Positions 1-10,400 of a stretch of 64,000 nt of DNA are shown in pieces. Positions within the stretch are counted from its first letter, which is position 1. Each line of letters starts with the position of its first letter. Under the pieces are notes generated by a model. The model ran no database searches. It saw only the letters and a list, made by a program, of their open reading frames with translations, and had not been told where the DNA came from. This DNA is from Porites lobata (taxonomy: Eukaryota > Cnidaria > Anthozoa > Scleractinia > Poritidae): positions 643,501-707,500 of the forward strand of contig CALNXK010000153.1 of the NCBI GenBank assembly GCA_942486035.1. Direction: 5' to 3'. Made by a program: the position numbers and the translations under genes.

Positions 1-87
1 CTGTATCTGTCTATTTAGGGCACACCGACACGATTTGAAAAGTTTCTTCCAATGTCTTTTGTTAGCCATGACAGACAGAAGTTTCTA

Positions 88-710
88 CCTCGCAAGATCA
101 GTATCACTCTCTACTTGGTCAATAAATGCCATTGCAGGGTGAACCCCTGGATCATCTGCTGGGTTTTGGTTCCCAAAGAAGTAGTTGGGAAACAATCTCA
201 TTCTTGCTTCTCCAACAGTGGCCACTAAACTACCAAAAAATTTTGGGGTGTACCTGTGCCTAAATTTCTTCAGCAGCTTGCTTTAGATTTCCCATATATT
301 TGTCAGTAATTTTTCCCGGAACTTTCTTACAGACAAATGTATCGAAAATTCAAAAAAGTGGTTCTAGGTCTTCTAGCGCATGTAACGCCCTCAATTTTTT
401 TTCAGTAGAATCCTTAGCAGTAAAGCTTTAGTTTAAAATTCATAATTTTTTTTCAGAACAGTCGTTTTACAGAAGTTATTCAACATTAGATGCTCATACA
501 AACACTGTAATTTCTCACGCGTTTGCCTACTCGTCAAGATGGCGTCGACAACCGTGACAAGGTCTATATTGCCTTTGCTAGGTACAGAGTAGATTGACTT
601 TTTTCTGTGCTGTTGATGCTTGGAGGAAACTTGCACAGTTAGAATAATCATTCCTGTCGAGAATGGCAAACAATTCCTGGGCCTCTTGCAAATTTGTCAG
701 AAGACGTTCT
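88..710 (-). pseudogene. Degenerate coding-like remnants in a V-ATPase subunit a intron
   Basis: Two minus-strand stretches read as protein-like but are broken by stops. One lies at about 88-254 (56 open codons, including FFGSLVATVGEARMRLFPNY). The other lies at about 433-710 (an open stretch rich in K, Q and S). They are in different frames, with stops between them, and sit in what should be intron 2 of the V-ATPase gene. I do not recognise the family. An old transposon or a retrocopy is the likeliest source. Nothing suggests they are exons of the V-ATPase gene. Confidence 0.25.
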
Positions 711-941
711 TCCAGCACAGAACAAAGTCAATCTACTCTCATGAGAGTTGGAACTAATTAAATTGGTACGATCTAATTGCATACGATCTATAATGGAATG
801 AAGATCAAGATCCAGTTGCCTAGATATACGATCTAATGGAAGGAAGGTGGCGAGCTAATTACACAGAAGTACGAAAAAATGAAATGAAGATTACGATGTA
901 CGATGTTGCGATCTAATAATGCATGATTGATCAATACTTAC

Positions 942-1206
942 ATCTCGAAATTGCACAAGACCCTACATAAAAAAAGGGGAGATAAGAGGAAACCAGTGTT
1001 TAGTCATAAAAGTCAAACAATCAAGTTATCAAAATACTGGAAAAGTAGAGAGCAAAAATAATAAATGTTCGATCAAAACAAGATGGCGGAGATATACTAC
1101 TCTTTCTTACCAATTCTCCGAGTTCGCTAACGCAGGAATATGCCGCCTCAGCTTGAAGAAAGAGCTGGGCTAATGTCATCTCTTCTGATCTAAAAAGGGA
1201 TGACAT
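942..1206 (-). CDS. ATP6V0A: V-type proton ATPase 116 kDa subunit a, first two coding exons (gene runs off left edge)
   Basis: Subunit a is the membrane stator of the V0 sector and forms the proton half-channels of the vacuolar H+-ATPase. Only its N-terminal start is present. Exon 1 (1111-1206) encodes 32 residues beginning MSSLFRSEEMTLAQLFLQ, nearly identical to the conserved animal N-terminus, and ends in VSELGEL at a gtaag donor. Exon 2 is only 21 nt (942-962): acceptor tatgtag, codons for GLVQFRD, donor gtaagt. It supplies the family's conserved VQFRD motif in frame. The next expected segment (LNPDVN...) is not found in bases 1-941 and should lie outside the window. The gene is head-to-head with the cGAS-like gene; the start codons are 250 bp apart. 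Identification is firm for exon 1 and strong for exon 2. Confidence 0.9.
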
Positions 1207-1455
1207 CTTGGCGAGAAAGTATAAGTGTATTTAGTTGACAAAAAGCAAGAAATGATATGAAAATGGATTTCTGGCTCACATCACTAATCTCACATGACCA
1301 TTACATCAGAGCCCACAATTCCTTGCGGTATTGTGTTCTTCCGAAGGTCACCGACCCCTGTCACCGACGGTTTCCGAAGATTTGAACCACAGGTTTCCTA
1401 CCTTCATCGTCACGTTTTTCTTCATATCGGCTGTATTTTCTGGCTGCGTTGCAAA
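1207..1455. promoter_or_regulatory. Short bidirectional promoter region between ATP6V0A and the cGAS-like gene
   Basis: The V-ATPase ATG (minus strand, 1206) and the preferred ATG of the cGAS-like gene (plus strand, 1456) are 250 bp apart. Both promoters and 5' leaders must therefore fit in, or overlap, this stretch unless upstream non-coding exons exist. No TATA box is evident. This is inferred from geometry, not from a recognised element. Confidence 0.5.
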
Positions 1456-2967
1456 ATGGCGTCAAAAGCAAAGCCTGCTTTAAAAAATAAGGACCATTTT
1501 TTCAACGTTAGAGTCCCAAACTGGCCATATGAAAAGTGGGAATTACCAGAAAGCACAAAGAGACAGGTTGACTTCGAGAAAAATTCATCTCCAGTGCACA
1601 ACATTCCCGTTTCCGTTGGCCCGGTATTTCAGTCATTTTTGGACAGTTTTTCTCACCAACTTGACATTTATAATAATTGCACAAGTACTGAATTATTAAC
1701 TCAAGTATCGACCATGTTGAATGACAGCTTATGCGAACTTGGAAAGTCTTACAAATGCTTTGAAAAATGTCAACTCATTCAGGCCGGAAGTGTAGCTGAG
1801 AAAACGAAAGTAGAAGCTCTAGACGAATTCGACTTTTTAGTTGTTATGGAGTATTTTGCAGACAAAGAATATTTCGAAATTGTTTTACGGCAGGGCTTGA
1901 TAAGGATATATGTTAAGGACACATCCGTTATCGAGTTTCTACCCATTGAATGCCAGAATCATTCCGGGAGTATCGAGTTTCTTGATGTTACCTTGCGCTC
2001 CAAGTTCATGGAACTGTTTATTGACATATTTGATGAAAGTTTACCATCTGGTTGGAGAAGGGTAACCACTGAGGGCACAACACTATGTGGGTCTGGTATA
2101 GCCTCAACACTGCATTTGGTGTGTGAGAAATTAAACTTAAACATAGACATTGACTTGTGTCTGTGTTTACCAGTAAGCGCCGATGACTTTGAGGGGGTTC
2201 TTTCCATTCCAGAGCAAGTTAATCCACGATTCACTGAGCACGTTAATGCTCAATTGTTGTTGTTTGGATACATTAATAATATCATGAGGCAGTCACCCCT
2301 AAAGGTGTTTGTAATTCTGGGGAAGGCAGACTTCTCTTTTGAAGCTATTTCTACTCGAATCACTGCTCCATTTCTAGAACTTTCTCACTTTCAATCCTTA
2401 CCACCAGAAGATGGTCGTATTAGAGCCTACTGCACTGCAAAATGCATTTTGTCAGCTCTCCTTCCAGAACTAAGTGACATATTTGGTTGCAAAAGATGTT
2501 CCCACAAGCTTGTGAGATCTTATCATATAAAGAATATACTTTTTTTCATGTTAAAGAACTACAAGGCTGATATCCATTGGGAAGAAGACAAAGTTCCCTT
2601 GCGAGTTTTAGAAATCTTTTCTGTTTTAGAGCAATGCATGATTGACGATGACGAATCAAGTTATGATGCAGCTGTTTCTAAGTTTTGCTTTCCCGGGACT
2701 CTTTACGTGCAGAATGTTTCCAATTTAAGTCAATATTGTAATCGTGAAGGTGAACACAGATACTTTTTCACTCCTGACTCTCACAAGCCCATGTATGAAC
2801 TCAGTTCTTCACCAGTTTATGAACAATATCTCTCAACTGGCAATGATACAGGTGACACTCTTTTGAATGAGTGGTTTGAAAAGCTAAATAACAAGCCTTG
2901 GAACTCCAAACAGCTGCTGCAGGATTTATTTAACTTGTTGAAGAAACTTAATGAAATAATCCATTAA
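1456..2967 (+). CDS. cGAS-like receptor (Mab-21-type nucleotidyltransferase), intronless
   Basis: Predicted 503-residue nucleotidyltransferase of the Mab-21/cGAS-like family, whose active members make cyclic or linear nucleotide signals that act on STING. The core motifs are visible: G-S at 111-112 (QAGSVAEKTK), then the E-x-D pair in DEFDFLVVME (Glu124, Asp126), then a third acidic strand NIDIDLCLCL (Asp231/Asp233) where cGAS has its third metal ligand. The C-terminal half has the Mab-21-type helix (HKLVRSYHIKNILFFML, from about 350). No zinc-binding insertion like that of vertebrate cGAS is obvious, although CKRCSH at 345-350 is Cys-rich. The frame stays open upstream to an ATG at 1294, but that 54-codon extension looks like a leader, so the ATG at 1456 (context caaaATGg) is preferred. 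Ligand and product cannot be read from sequence; a non-catalytic Mab-21 role is possible. Confidence 0.85.
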   Translation: MASKAKPALKNKDHFFNVRVPNWPYEKWELPESTKRQVDFEKNSSPVHNIPVSVGPVFQSFLDSFSHQLDIYNNCTSTELLTQVSTMLNDSLCELGKSYKCFEKCQLIQAGSVAEKTKVEALDEFDFLVVMEYFADKEYFEIVLRQGLIRIYVKDTSVIEFLPIECQNHSGSIEFLDVTLRSKFMELFIDIFDESLPSGWRRVTTEGTTLCGSGIASTLHLVCEKLNLNIDIDLCLCLPVSADDFEGVLSIPEQVNPRFTEHVNAQLLLFGYINNIMRQSPLKVFVILGKADFSFEAISTRITAPFLELSHFQSLPPEDGRIRAYCTAKCILSALLPELSDIFGCKRCSHKLVRSYHIKNILFFMLKNYKADIHWEEDKVPLRVLEIFSVLEQCMIDDDESSYDAAVSKFCFPGTLYVQNVSNLSQYCNREGEHRYFFTPDSHKPMYELSSSPVYEQYLSTGNDTGDTLLNEWFEKLNNKPWNSKQLLQDLFNLLKKLNEIIH

Positions 2968-2999
2968 CAGTAGCATTCCAAAATACAATCTTTAGCTGG

Positions 3000-3005
3000 A
3001 ATAAA
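3000..3005 (+). terminator. Poly(A) signal of the cGAS-like gene
   Basis: AATAAA lies 33 bp after the TAA stop at 2965-2967. Spacing and strand fit a very short 3' UTR. Confidence 0.65.
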
Positions 3006-3528
3006 ACCTTTCAAACCTGAAAACACCTTTTTTCTGATGAAAACTACAAGAGTATCAGAGTCATGACACATTTTGTTTTTGTGTGTGTGGCTTAGCACAA
3101 CAGCAGAGTATTCACATTAAAATATATTTTTTAATCAATAAGTCAGTTTATTATTATTATTATATTTAGATACTGATATGCAGTGCCATACATCACCTGA
3201 CATGCAAACATAAATGACTGTCTTTAAGACATGACTGTCTTTAAGACTGTTTTTCCATTGGTAGCCTGGGTAGCTGGCAAAAGCTCTAAAAATTGTGCTG
3301 TGTGCTATGTTTTTTGGTCAGCTGATTGGTCAGATGATTAGGAAAACAATTAACATAGTTACCCAATACCCAACTGCCTCAATATCAGGGGTGAAAAAAC
3401 AAAGCTAATGCTCCAGAAAGGTCCTATTCTCTAGGTACTCCCTCTCGAGATATTTTTAGTACATTACATCCTTGGAATTTAAAGGCATACCAGTAATTAT
3501 TTTTATACTCTTGGGATACTTATAAGGC

Positions 3529-3940
3529 TCAGTGCAAACGGATGAAACATTGTTGGCCAACAACTCCCAACATTATTGGATGTTACCTGTTACGTCCCTC
3601 TGCATACCCTGTTGCAGGTCGTTGCGCGTTGTTGGAAGTTGTTGCGCAAGGTTTGAAACTGGTCAAACTTTTGAACTATCAACTCCCAGTTTTTTTTTTT
3701 GCTCCGTGATCGCTGAAGCATAGCGCAACGATGTTAAATCCATTTGCAAAGCTCTACTATTGGGGCCAAGCATGCCCATTACACATGGTCTACAAAGTCT
3801 TATGGGTTGTATCCTTCCCACAATTTAGTGCAGGTCCCAACAATGTTGGGAGTTGTTGCATCCGTTTGCGCACCATTGCCAACACGGACACAACAACCCC
3901 CAATGTTCTAGGGCCAACAACATTGGCTGTCGTTTTGTCC
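3529..3940. mobile_element. MITE-like inverted-repeat element
   Basis: The left end (3531-3585) contains caaacggatg followed by caacaactcccaacat. The same sequence returns inverted at 3835-3873 (atgttgggagttgttg then catccgtttg). A further inverted fragment lies at about 3900-3930. It fills most of the gap between the convergent cGAS-like and zinc-finger genes. The rest of 2968-4640 shows only AT-rich sequence and an A-run near 4480. Confidence 0.6.
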
Positions 3941-4642
3941 ATTAATTGCAGTAGCTTAAAAAAAAAAATTCCTGATACTGTCATATCCCATAACAATAAA
4001 AACAAAATTTGCCATTGAATTTGTGACATAAAAAAATGTAAAGATCTGAAAACCTTAACAAATAAATAAACACATTATTAAGACATAAATTGTATTAAAT
4101 TTTGGTCTGTTTTGTTACAACAAATACCTTAAGAGGGATTACCTAGGAAAATTGATTCTATATACGGGATAGCTTTGATCACCCTACCCTTACCAACTTG
4201 TAGTTTAGCTTCATACTTTCTTAAACACTTTTGGCCTTTAAGTCCGCTCTCACCCTCAGAATTTCCAATGCCCCCTATGGGACAAATCCATTCTGGAACC
4301 ACACAATGTAGCACATGACTGTTATTCTTGTGTAAGGTAGTGGCGGATCCAGGGGATAGGCCCGGGGGGCCTGCCTCCCCCCCCTTACTTTTCAACCAAA
4401 ACTGTGGAACTCGAACATCTTATTCTTCTGTGCTATCTTGAACTGGAACCTTCACAAATTCAGCTTAACACATTGGAAAAAAAAAAAAAAACAATTAAAT
4501 TAAAGATCCGTCTAGTACTGGTATAGACAAATAAAAATCAAAAGACCTCAGTTGTTATGTGGCACTTCCTCTCTTCCGTTAGGGGCATCAGTAAAATAGA
4601 AAATGCAACTACAACCACAATGTACAACAGACTTCTCACATT

Positions 4643-5476
4643 TTAGCTATCTCTTTCATCAGAATCAGGATCACCATAGGTAATTTGGCAATGTCTGTCA
4701 ATGTGCTTAAGTAAATTAGCTGAACAAGCAAAACTTTTGAGACATATCCAACATTGCTGCAGGTCCTTTCGTGGTTTCTTTCCTCGGAGGTTACCCTTTT
4801 GATCATGTTCCAGAGAACCCTCAACAGCCTCTGTATTAGACTGTGACGATGATGTACAGGTACATTTCAACGACTTTCTGTGCCTAAGGAGGCAGGATCT
4901 GAATTTATAAGACATCTTGCAGTGGCTGCATTTAAAAGGCTTCTCCTCTGTATGAGTTGTTTTGTGAGATTTCAATGAAGAAGCTCTTGGAAATCTTGCT
5001 TCGCATATATCACACTTGTGCAGGAACCTATCGAGGTGAAGAAGTTTATGTTGTTGCAGCTGAGAGCTTTGCTTAAATTTTTTAGTGCAATGTTCACATT
5101 TGTATGGCTTGTCGTTGGAGTGAATTCTTTTATGCAATGCAAGGTGAGTAGATGTACGGAAGTTTTTGTCACATTCCACACAATGATAAGGCTTTTCTCC
5201 TGTGTGCATTCTTCTATGCAGCGTGAGATTCCATGCAGTTTTAAAACCATTTCCACAGTGTTCACACTTAAAATGATATTCCTTGCTATGGGTGTGTAAG
5301 TGTCGTTCCAGGTTTGATTTTTGATGGAACCTTTTCTCACACTGGTTACACTTAAATGGCTTCTCATCAGTTCCACCATGTATTTTTAGATGCCTGTTTA
5401 AGTTCCCTGCTTTGTCAAAGGTCTTCTGGCATTTAGCACATTCAAAATACTTCTTCTCAGGGCAAGGATTCTGCAT
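4643..5476 (-). CDS. C2H2 zinc-finger protein, eight fingers
   Basis: A 277-residue protein built almost wholly of C2H2 fingers, so probably a sequence-specific DNA-binding regulator in the nucleus. Seven fingers follow each other from about residue 10 to 205, several with TGEKP-like linkers (HTGEKPYHC, EEKPFKC). The seventh ends in Cys rather than the second His (RHRKSLKC). An eighth (CWICLKSF...H...H) follows after a roughly 40-residue Ser/Lys-rich spacer near the C-terminus. There is no KRAB, SCAN or BTB domain. The ATG at 5476 sits 9 nt inside an exon whose acceptor (taaatcatcag) ends at 5486. A matching non-coding first exon donor (ggctcag|gtaagt) is at 6734 on the same strand. Targets are unknown. 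Confidence 0.85.
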   Translation of the reverse strand: MQNPCPEKKYFECAKCQKTFDKAGNLNRHLKIHGGTDEKPFKCNQCEKRFHQKSNLERHLHTHSKEYHFKCEHCGNGFKTAWNLTLHRRMHTGEKPYHCVECDKNFRTSTHLALHKRIHSNDKPYKCEHCTKKFKQSSQLQQHKLLHLDRFLHKCDICEARFPRASSLKSHKTTHTEEKPFKCSHCKMSYKFRSCLLRHRKSLKCTCTSSSQSNTEAVEGSLEHDQKGNLRGKKPRKDLQQCWICLKSFACSANLLKHIDRHCQITYGDPDSDERDS

Positions 5477-5740
5477 GATAACAACCTGATGATTTAAAGA
5501 AACATATTGATAAGACCATTAATGTTTTACAAAATCAAGGAGGGTACATTTGACAAGATATCTACAAGCCTGAGAAACATAAAACAATTTTGAAACACCA
5601 CCACTGGACTCCCCACAAAATGACATCCTAGCTATGAATGCAGAAATTGCATACTGATGACTCATCACTACCCAAATCTGGGTATTCTTCTGATTGGTTG
5701 AAGCAGGTTTCCCTCTCTGCAGCAGAACCAATCAGAAGTA

Positions 5741-6326
5741 CAGTAGAACCCCAGTAACTCAAACCCTGAAGGGAAGCAAAACCGGACATTCAAGTTAGCG
5801 GGGGTTCGAGACATCAGGGTTGATTAAATCTTCAATTTCCCATGTTAATATTGATAGCTTTTAAGCTATAATACTGTTATTATGATTGATAGATACTGAT
5901 ATTTCAACAATTCAGTATACAGTGGAGTGCAAATTAAACTTATCTCATCAGAAATTGTACCATGATTATGCATTTTTTTATAATACAGGGAAATGTCTGT
6001 CAAATAAGTGATCTGTTCATTGCTCTTTTCAAAAAAAAATTGTGTGTAGTGTTAGTTTGAGGGATTTTACTGATTGTGCGGCAAGGAAAAGCTAATGGGA
6101 TGGCATTCTTAGTGAGTTCCAAGAACCAGAATTCGAGTTATCGAGGTAACTTTGGATCAAGGAAGACTAAACCTAGTTTGAGTTAGCGGGGAACTTGAGT
6201 TATCTGAGCTCCAGTTATCTGTGTTAAAGTGACAGAAAAGTAGGGTTAAATCCAAGGAAAATGGGACATAGTTCGAGTTAGCGGGGAGTTTGAGTTATCT
6301 GAGTTCTCGTTAGTGGGGTCCTCCTG
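5741..6326. mobile_element. Tc1/mariner-like (pogo/Tigger-type) MITE in intron 1 of the zinc-finger gene
   Basis: The left end, cagtagaaccccagtaact, matches the inverted right end (rc: caggaggaccccactaacg). Each end is flanked by TA. The interior repeats variants of gagttagcggg and gagttatc. The length of 586 bp with no transposase frame indicates a non-autonomous element. The TA duplication and CAG ends suit the Tc1/mariner superfamily. Confidence 0.7.
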
Positions 6327-6733
6327 TACTAAACATACATGTACCTGAGCAGTGACATGTCGTCATCAGTGTGTGAAATGACCTGAAATGTCTGCATTTA
6401 TTTCACTGACACGATCTTGTGGAGAGAAGGTTTCATTTAAATGGATGTAACCGGTCGTTTTATTTTTCAAGAAACGGAACTTCCCCTCTCCCCCGACTCT
6501 CTTTACCAGCCTCCCAGGTTGCCCTGCGCGCAGCAACATTGCTGTTAACAGCACAACAAGCATAGATCTACCAGTTTTTGTCACACTTTTTCTTTTCACG
6601 TTATTTCACAGATGAGTATTCCGCGCCTACTTTGGAAAAATTAACACAGATGACAGTGGAAGACAAAAACAACTTCGCTTCGCGCGCTTTCGCGGGCAAT
6701 AACTTCGCGAATTTTGCTACAATATAAACTTAC

Positions 6734-7484
6734 CTGAGCCTTTTCAGACGAACGGCAAGTTATCCTTCACTTCAGTCTTGTGGCCTGTAGAAGGTATTGG
6801 TTATAGACTCCTACATTCATTAACGGAGTTTACTGTAGACAGCTACTGTAGTTGTTTTATTCACGCTTTCGACCATTCGACCATTGATTCCTCCAAGTTC
6901 TGGCTCACGATGGAAATAAACCCACGTGACCGGAAATTCCGTGTTGTTTTTGAGTCGTCTCCGGTTCTCTCGCGGTCAGAGCTGTTATGTTTTGACCGTT
7001 TCCTGGCGAACACATCATTTGCAAGCTGTATGTACATATTACATAAATGTGCTTTTTTAGCAAAACAGGTGCATAATCAGACGGTGACAAGGCAAAACCA
7101 CAAGCCGAAGTTACCAAGGTTGGCAGTGAAACATAAAGTAAAACTCTACATTCACTGAAATTCAGTTGAAGGATTGTTGAAGATCGGCGAATTCTCCTTA
7201 TTGGAGCCAATTTGGAGCCTTGGTGCGGTTGGCTTCTAATTTTAAAAGATAAGTGTAGATTGAGCTAAGCTTACTTTTTTTTTCCTGTCATGGTATAAAC
7301 GGAAGGCTAGGTTTAATCTTGTATTGATTTGAAGAAGTCGTTGGCATGGAAGCGTTGAGGACATGTGCTTACCAGCTTAATAATGAAGGTGTAATTTTAA
7401 GAAAACGATAAACTGCGAAAAATATTTAAACATCGATTAGCGATGAACCGAAGAACAAGCATAAAATTACAGCTTTAGCGGATA
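6734..7484. promoter_or_regulatory. Divergent 5' region between the zinc-finger gene and the EF-hand/Kelch gene
   Basis: On the minus strand a splice donor (ggctcag|gtaagt) at 6734 marks the end of a non-coding first exon of the zinc-finger gene. Short upstream ATGs in that exon all reach stops quickly. On the plus strand the EF-hand/Kelch ATG is at 7485. The region between therefore holds both promoters. An open plus-strand stretch at 6778-7158 lacks recognisable protein features and is probably non-coding. Confidence 0.45.
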
Positions 7485-10400
7485 ATGGGACAAGACCTTG
7501 CCAAGCAAGTTCAACCGAGGAACAGTGTTCATTCAAATAGCTCTGTAGTCCAAGCCCCACAGCCGAAAGATTTATACAGCAAGAAGTGTCCATTGAACAG
7601 ATGTAAGTGTGCACGTTTGTCACATTTTTATGTTATTGATATCAAATGTCACCCCTGGGAATCCGCACAAAAATATCATTTGCCTCCGGGAGAAATCTGC
7701 AGGCAGGCTAGACGCATTTTCCTTACTAAAGTCTTCCTTTTTAATCGCAATCAAGTTCTACCATCACCATATACATGTATAGTTATATTATTGGAAGACC
7801 GAAGGCTAAAATGAAGAAACAGTGATCGAAAGCATCCTGACAGTACACTTCACTAAGTAAATATAAAGCCATCATTTCACTTCTAGGAGCTAAATATGAT
7901 TATGACTCTAGGGGTCAGATTTACTCTTTGGCTAGGAACTTAATGATTATTTATAGAGGTCAGATAATGACAAAAATATAATGTTGTGTCTGATCCAAGC
8001 CACCTCAGATGACTTATGTGTGCTACAGTCTAGAGTCCACTGGTTGAGTCTTAAAGCATATAGGTCGCTCTATTTTGCAGATTTCTTGTCAGGGAGAACC
8101 GGTACATGCTTACTTATATTATTTTGTTTCTGAGAAAAGTCAGTCCTCTGAAGTTCCAAAAGAAGGCAATTCAATTTTGTCCCTGATAAAGGTTAAGGAA
8201 ATTACCTTTTTTGATTTGAGTATTAATACAATTAATATTCTTTGAACTTCTTGTCTCTTCAACTAGTTTCAGAAAGTGAAGTTCAAAACATGGTGAATGT
8301 ATACCATAAATTAGCAGCCCTCTCTCCCCGGGACAAGTATATTGACAGGAATACTTTGTAAGTTGTATATATAATAATATATTTGTTAGATATCTTTATT
8401 ATATTAAATAGATATTCAAAATAGTTATACCAGATGGGTATGTTATTACTTGTTTGCCTGTCAGTCAAGGCAGCTGTGTTCTGAAAAAAATTAAGGGAGC
8501 CCAGTGCTTTGAACCTGTGAAATCCAGGGTACCTTAAAGGAAATGACTTTTGTGAAAAAAAATTAGGATTTCCCAGTCGCCCAAATAAGAGCCAAACAAA
8601 GATAGGCACCCGAGGGACCAGCAGGTGCTGCTAGAGCACATGGGGCCCTGTCAGTTCATCAAAATAAATGTAATCACTCAAATTAATCAAGAATTACAAG
8701 TATCAATAATTTCTCTGAGTTTTTTACTTTTGTTTATTATTAAGAGCAGCTACCGGTAGCTAAAATTTATCCTTTTAGAAAATTTTATGTTCAGATGTAG
8801 AAGGAATCATTAAGATTTGTTGGGTGTTCAATTATTAATTTGAGTAAAACTCTGTTTTGTGCCAAAGAGAAACCTGTGATAGTGCAATGCCCAGGCTGGT
8901 TTCAGTTAGGACAGTAAAGCAAAAAAAAAAAAAACGTACATCCATTTCTTTATGAAAACTGGGATATTAGCCATTTGTACATGGTACAATTAATACCATT
9001 GTTTACCAGGAGTGTTTGGGACCGAGAGGCTTTTTAACTAAGGAACTGTGCTCTGTCCACAGTTACGTCCCTAAGGTAAAGAGGCACTTATACATTTTAT
9101 TTGTCCACCAAAAATGATTTATGGTGGAAGAATAAAATGTGGGGAAGCTGTGCCCCTTTACCTCAAGCATCCTTATTACACATACATGTAATGACTCAAT
9201 TAGTGGCTGTAAGAGTCAGTGGTTTTATGTCATCAAATTTAATTTTACTTTGTTCTGTCGGTGTGAAATTTTTAAAAAGAATGAAGGGGAGATAGGGAAA
9301 GTGGATGCAGCTATATGCATCCCTAATGTTGATGGCCTGAGTTTATTGATGAAAAAGAGATAGAGCATTGTAATATCCTTTTCAGCTTGCATTACTTTCC
9401 ATTGGATGGCGTCTTGGCTGGAAGACTGTTTGCAGCATTTGATAAAGACAAAAATGGTCATATCGATTGCGATGAGTTTTTAGGTGAGAAAACCATACAT
9501 TGTAGCTGTAGCGATTTAAGCATTCATCAAAATTAAGTAAAGGACCAAGCCCCACTCTCTTGCGTATAGGGGGTGTCTCCAAGCCTGGTTTTTACTACAA
9601 ACAGGTTTAAATTTGCTTTGGATTCCTGTTTCTTTTTCTGAAGACAGTGTAACAGTTACTGTTGATTTTACATGTAACTCAAGTCTGTGGTAACTATTTG
9701 AATATCAAAACATGCAATTTTGAGCTAGAATTAATATAATAAATTGATGATATTCCTGCTAATTATGTAAGCTTTCTGATTTTGAATTTAAATTGTAGTT
9801 GAAGAGGTCTCGATCTGTGGAATATAAAGGTCCTAAATTAAGTGACTCATGATTTAAGCTAATGAATTCTTCCAGTGATTCATATTGGAGGATTTGTTGA
9901 TATTTGGCATAAATACTGGTCATGGGTGATATTTCAAAATTGTTACACGTAATTTCAGAATTTGGGACAATTTTGAAATGTCACGAGTGGTATTTAAAAT
10001 GCCAAATACCACGTACAAATCTTGCTAATATTTGCTTATACTACTACCCGCAAAAGGTTTGTAATTTTCACATGTGGGTATTTCAAATTAAGCTGAAATA
10101 CCTGCACTACTCTAAGCCAATCAAATAATTGTAGAAATTTCTCATGTAGTAATATAAAGTATTATACATTTAAGAAATTTAAAGCAGAACCTTGCAGGTC
10201 ACTAGAAGTCACTCAAGTCACTTTTCCTGACATTTCTTCATTTTCATACTTAAAGCCTGGTCTATCTTAACCATATTGTAAGGAACCCAGCCAAGGAGTT
10301 CTCTGTTGCTAAAATGTAGTTATGGTAACATATTTACTTTTATTAAATGTTTTAATATAGGAGGTCTTGCACTGTGTTTGAGAGGTTCAACAGAAGAAAG

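Noticed and set aside
1294..1455. 54-codon upstream extension of the cGAS-like frame
   Set aside because: It is open but reads as leader sequence with no family similarity. The ATG at 1456 has the better context and starts where conserved sequence could begin.
6366..6599. Minus-strand 78-codon frame with a signal-peptide-like start
   Set aside because: It lies within the first intron of the zinc-finger gene, next to a MITE, has no homology I recognise and no splice sites that would include it. The hydrophobic start is short and likely chance.
6778..7158. Plus-strand 126-codon frame upstream of the EF-hand/Kelch gene
   Set aside because: It overlaps the non-coding first exon of the zinc-finger gene on the other strand, and its composition is not protein-like. 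The 7485 ATG explains the downstream gene better.
8273..8357. Alternative acceptor (tttcag) for exon 2 of the EF-hand/Kelch gene
   Set aside because: Using it creates an immediate TAA at the junction. The upstream acceptor aactag (exon from 8267) keeps the frame.
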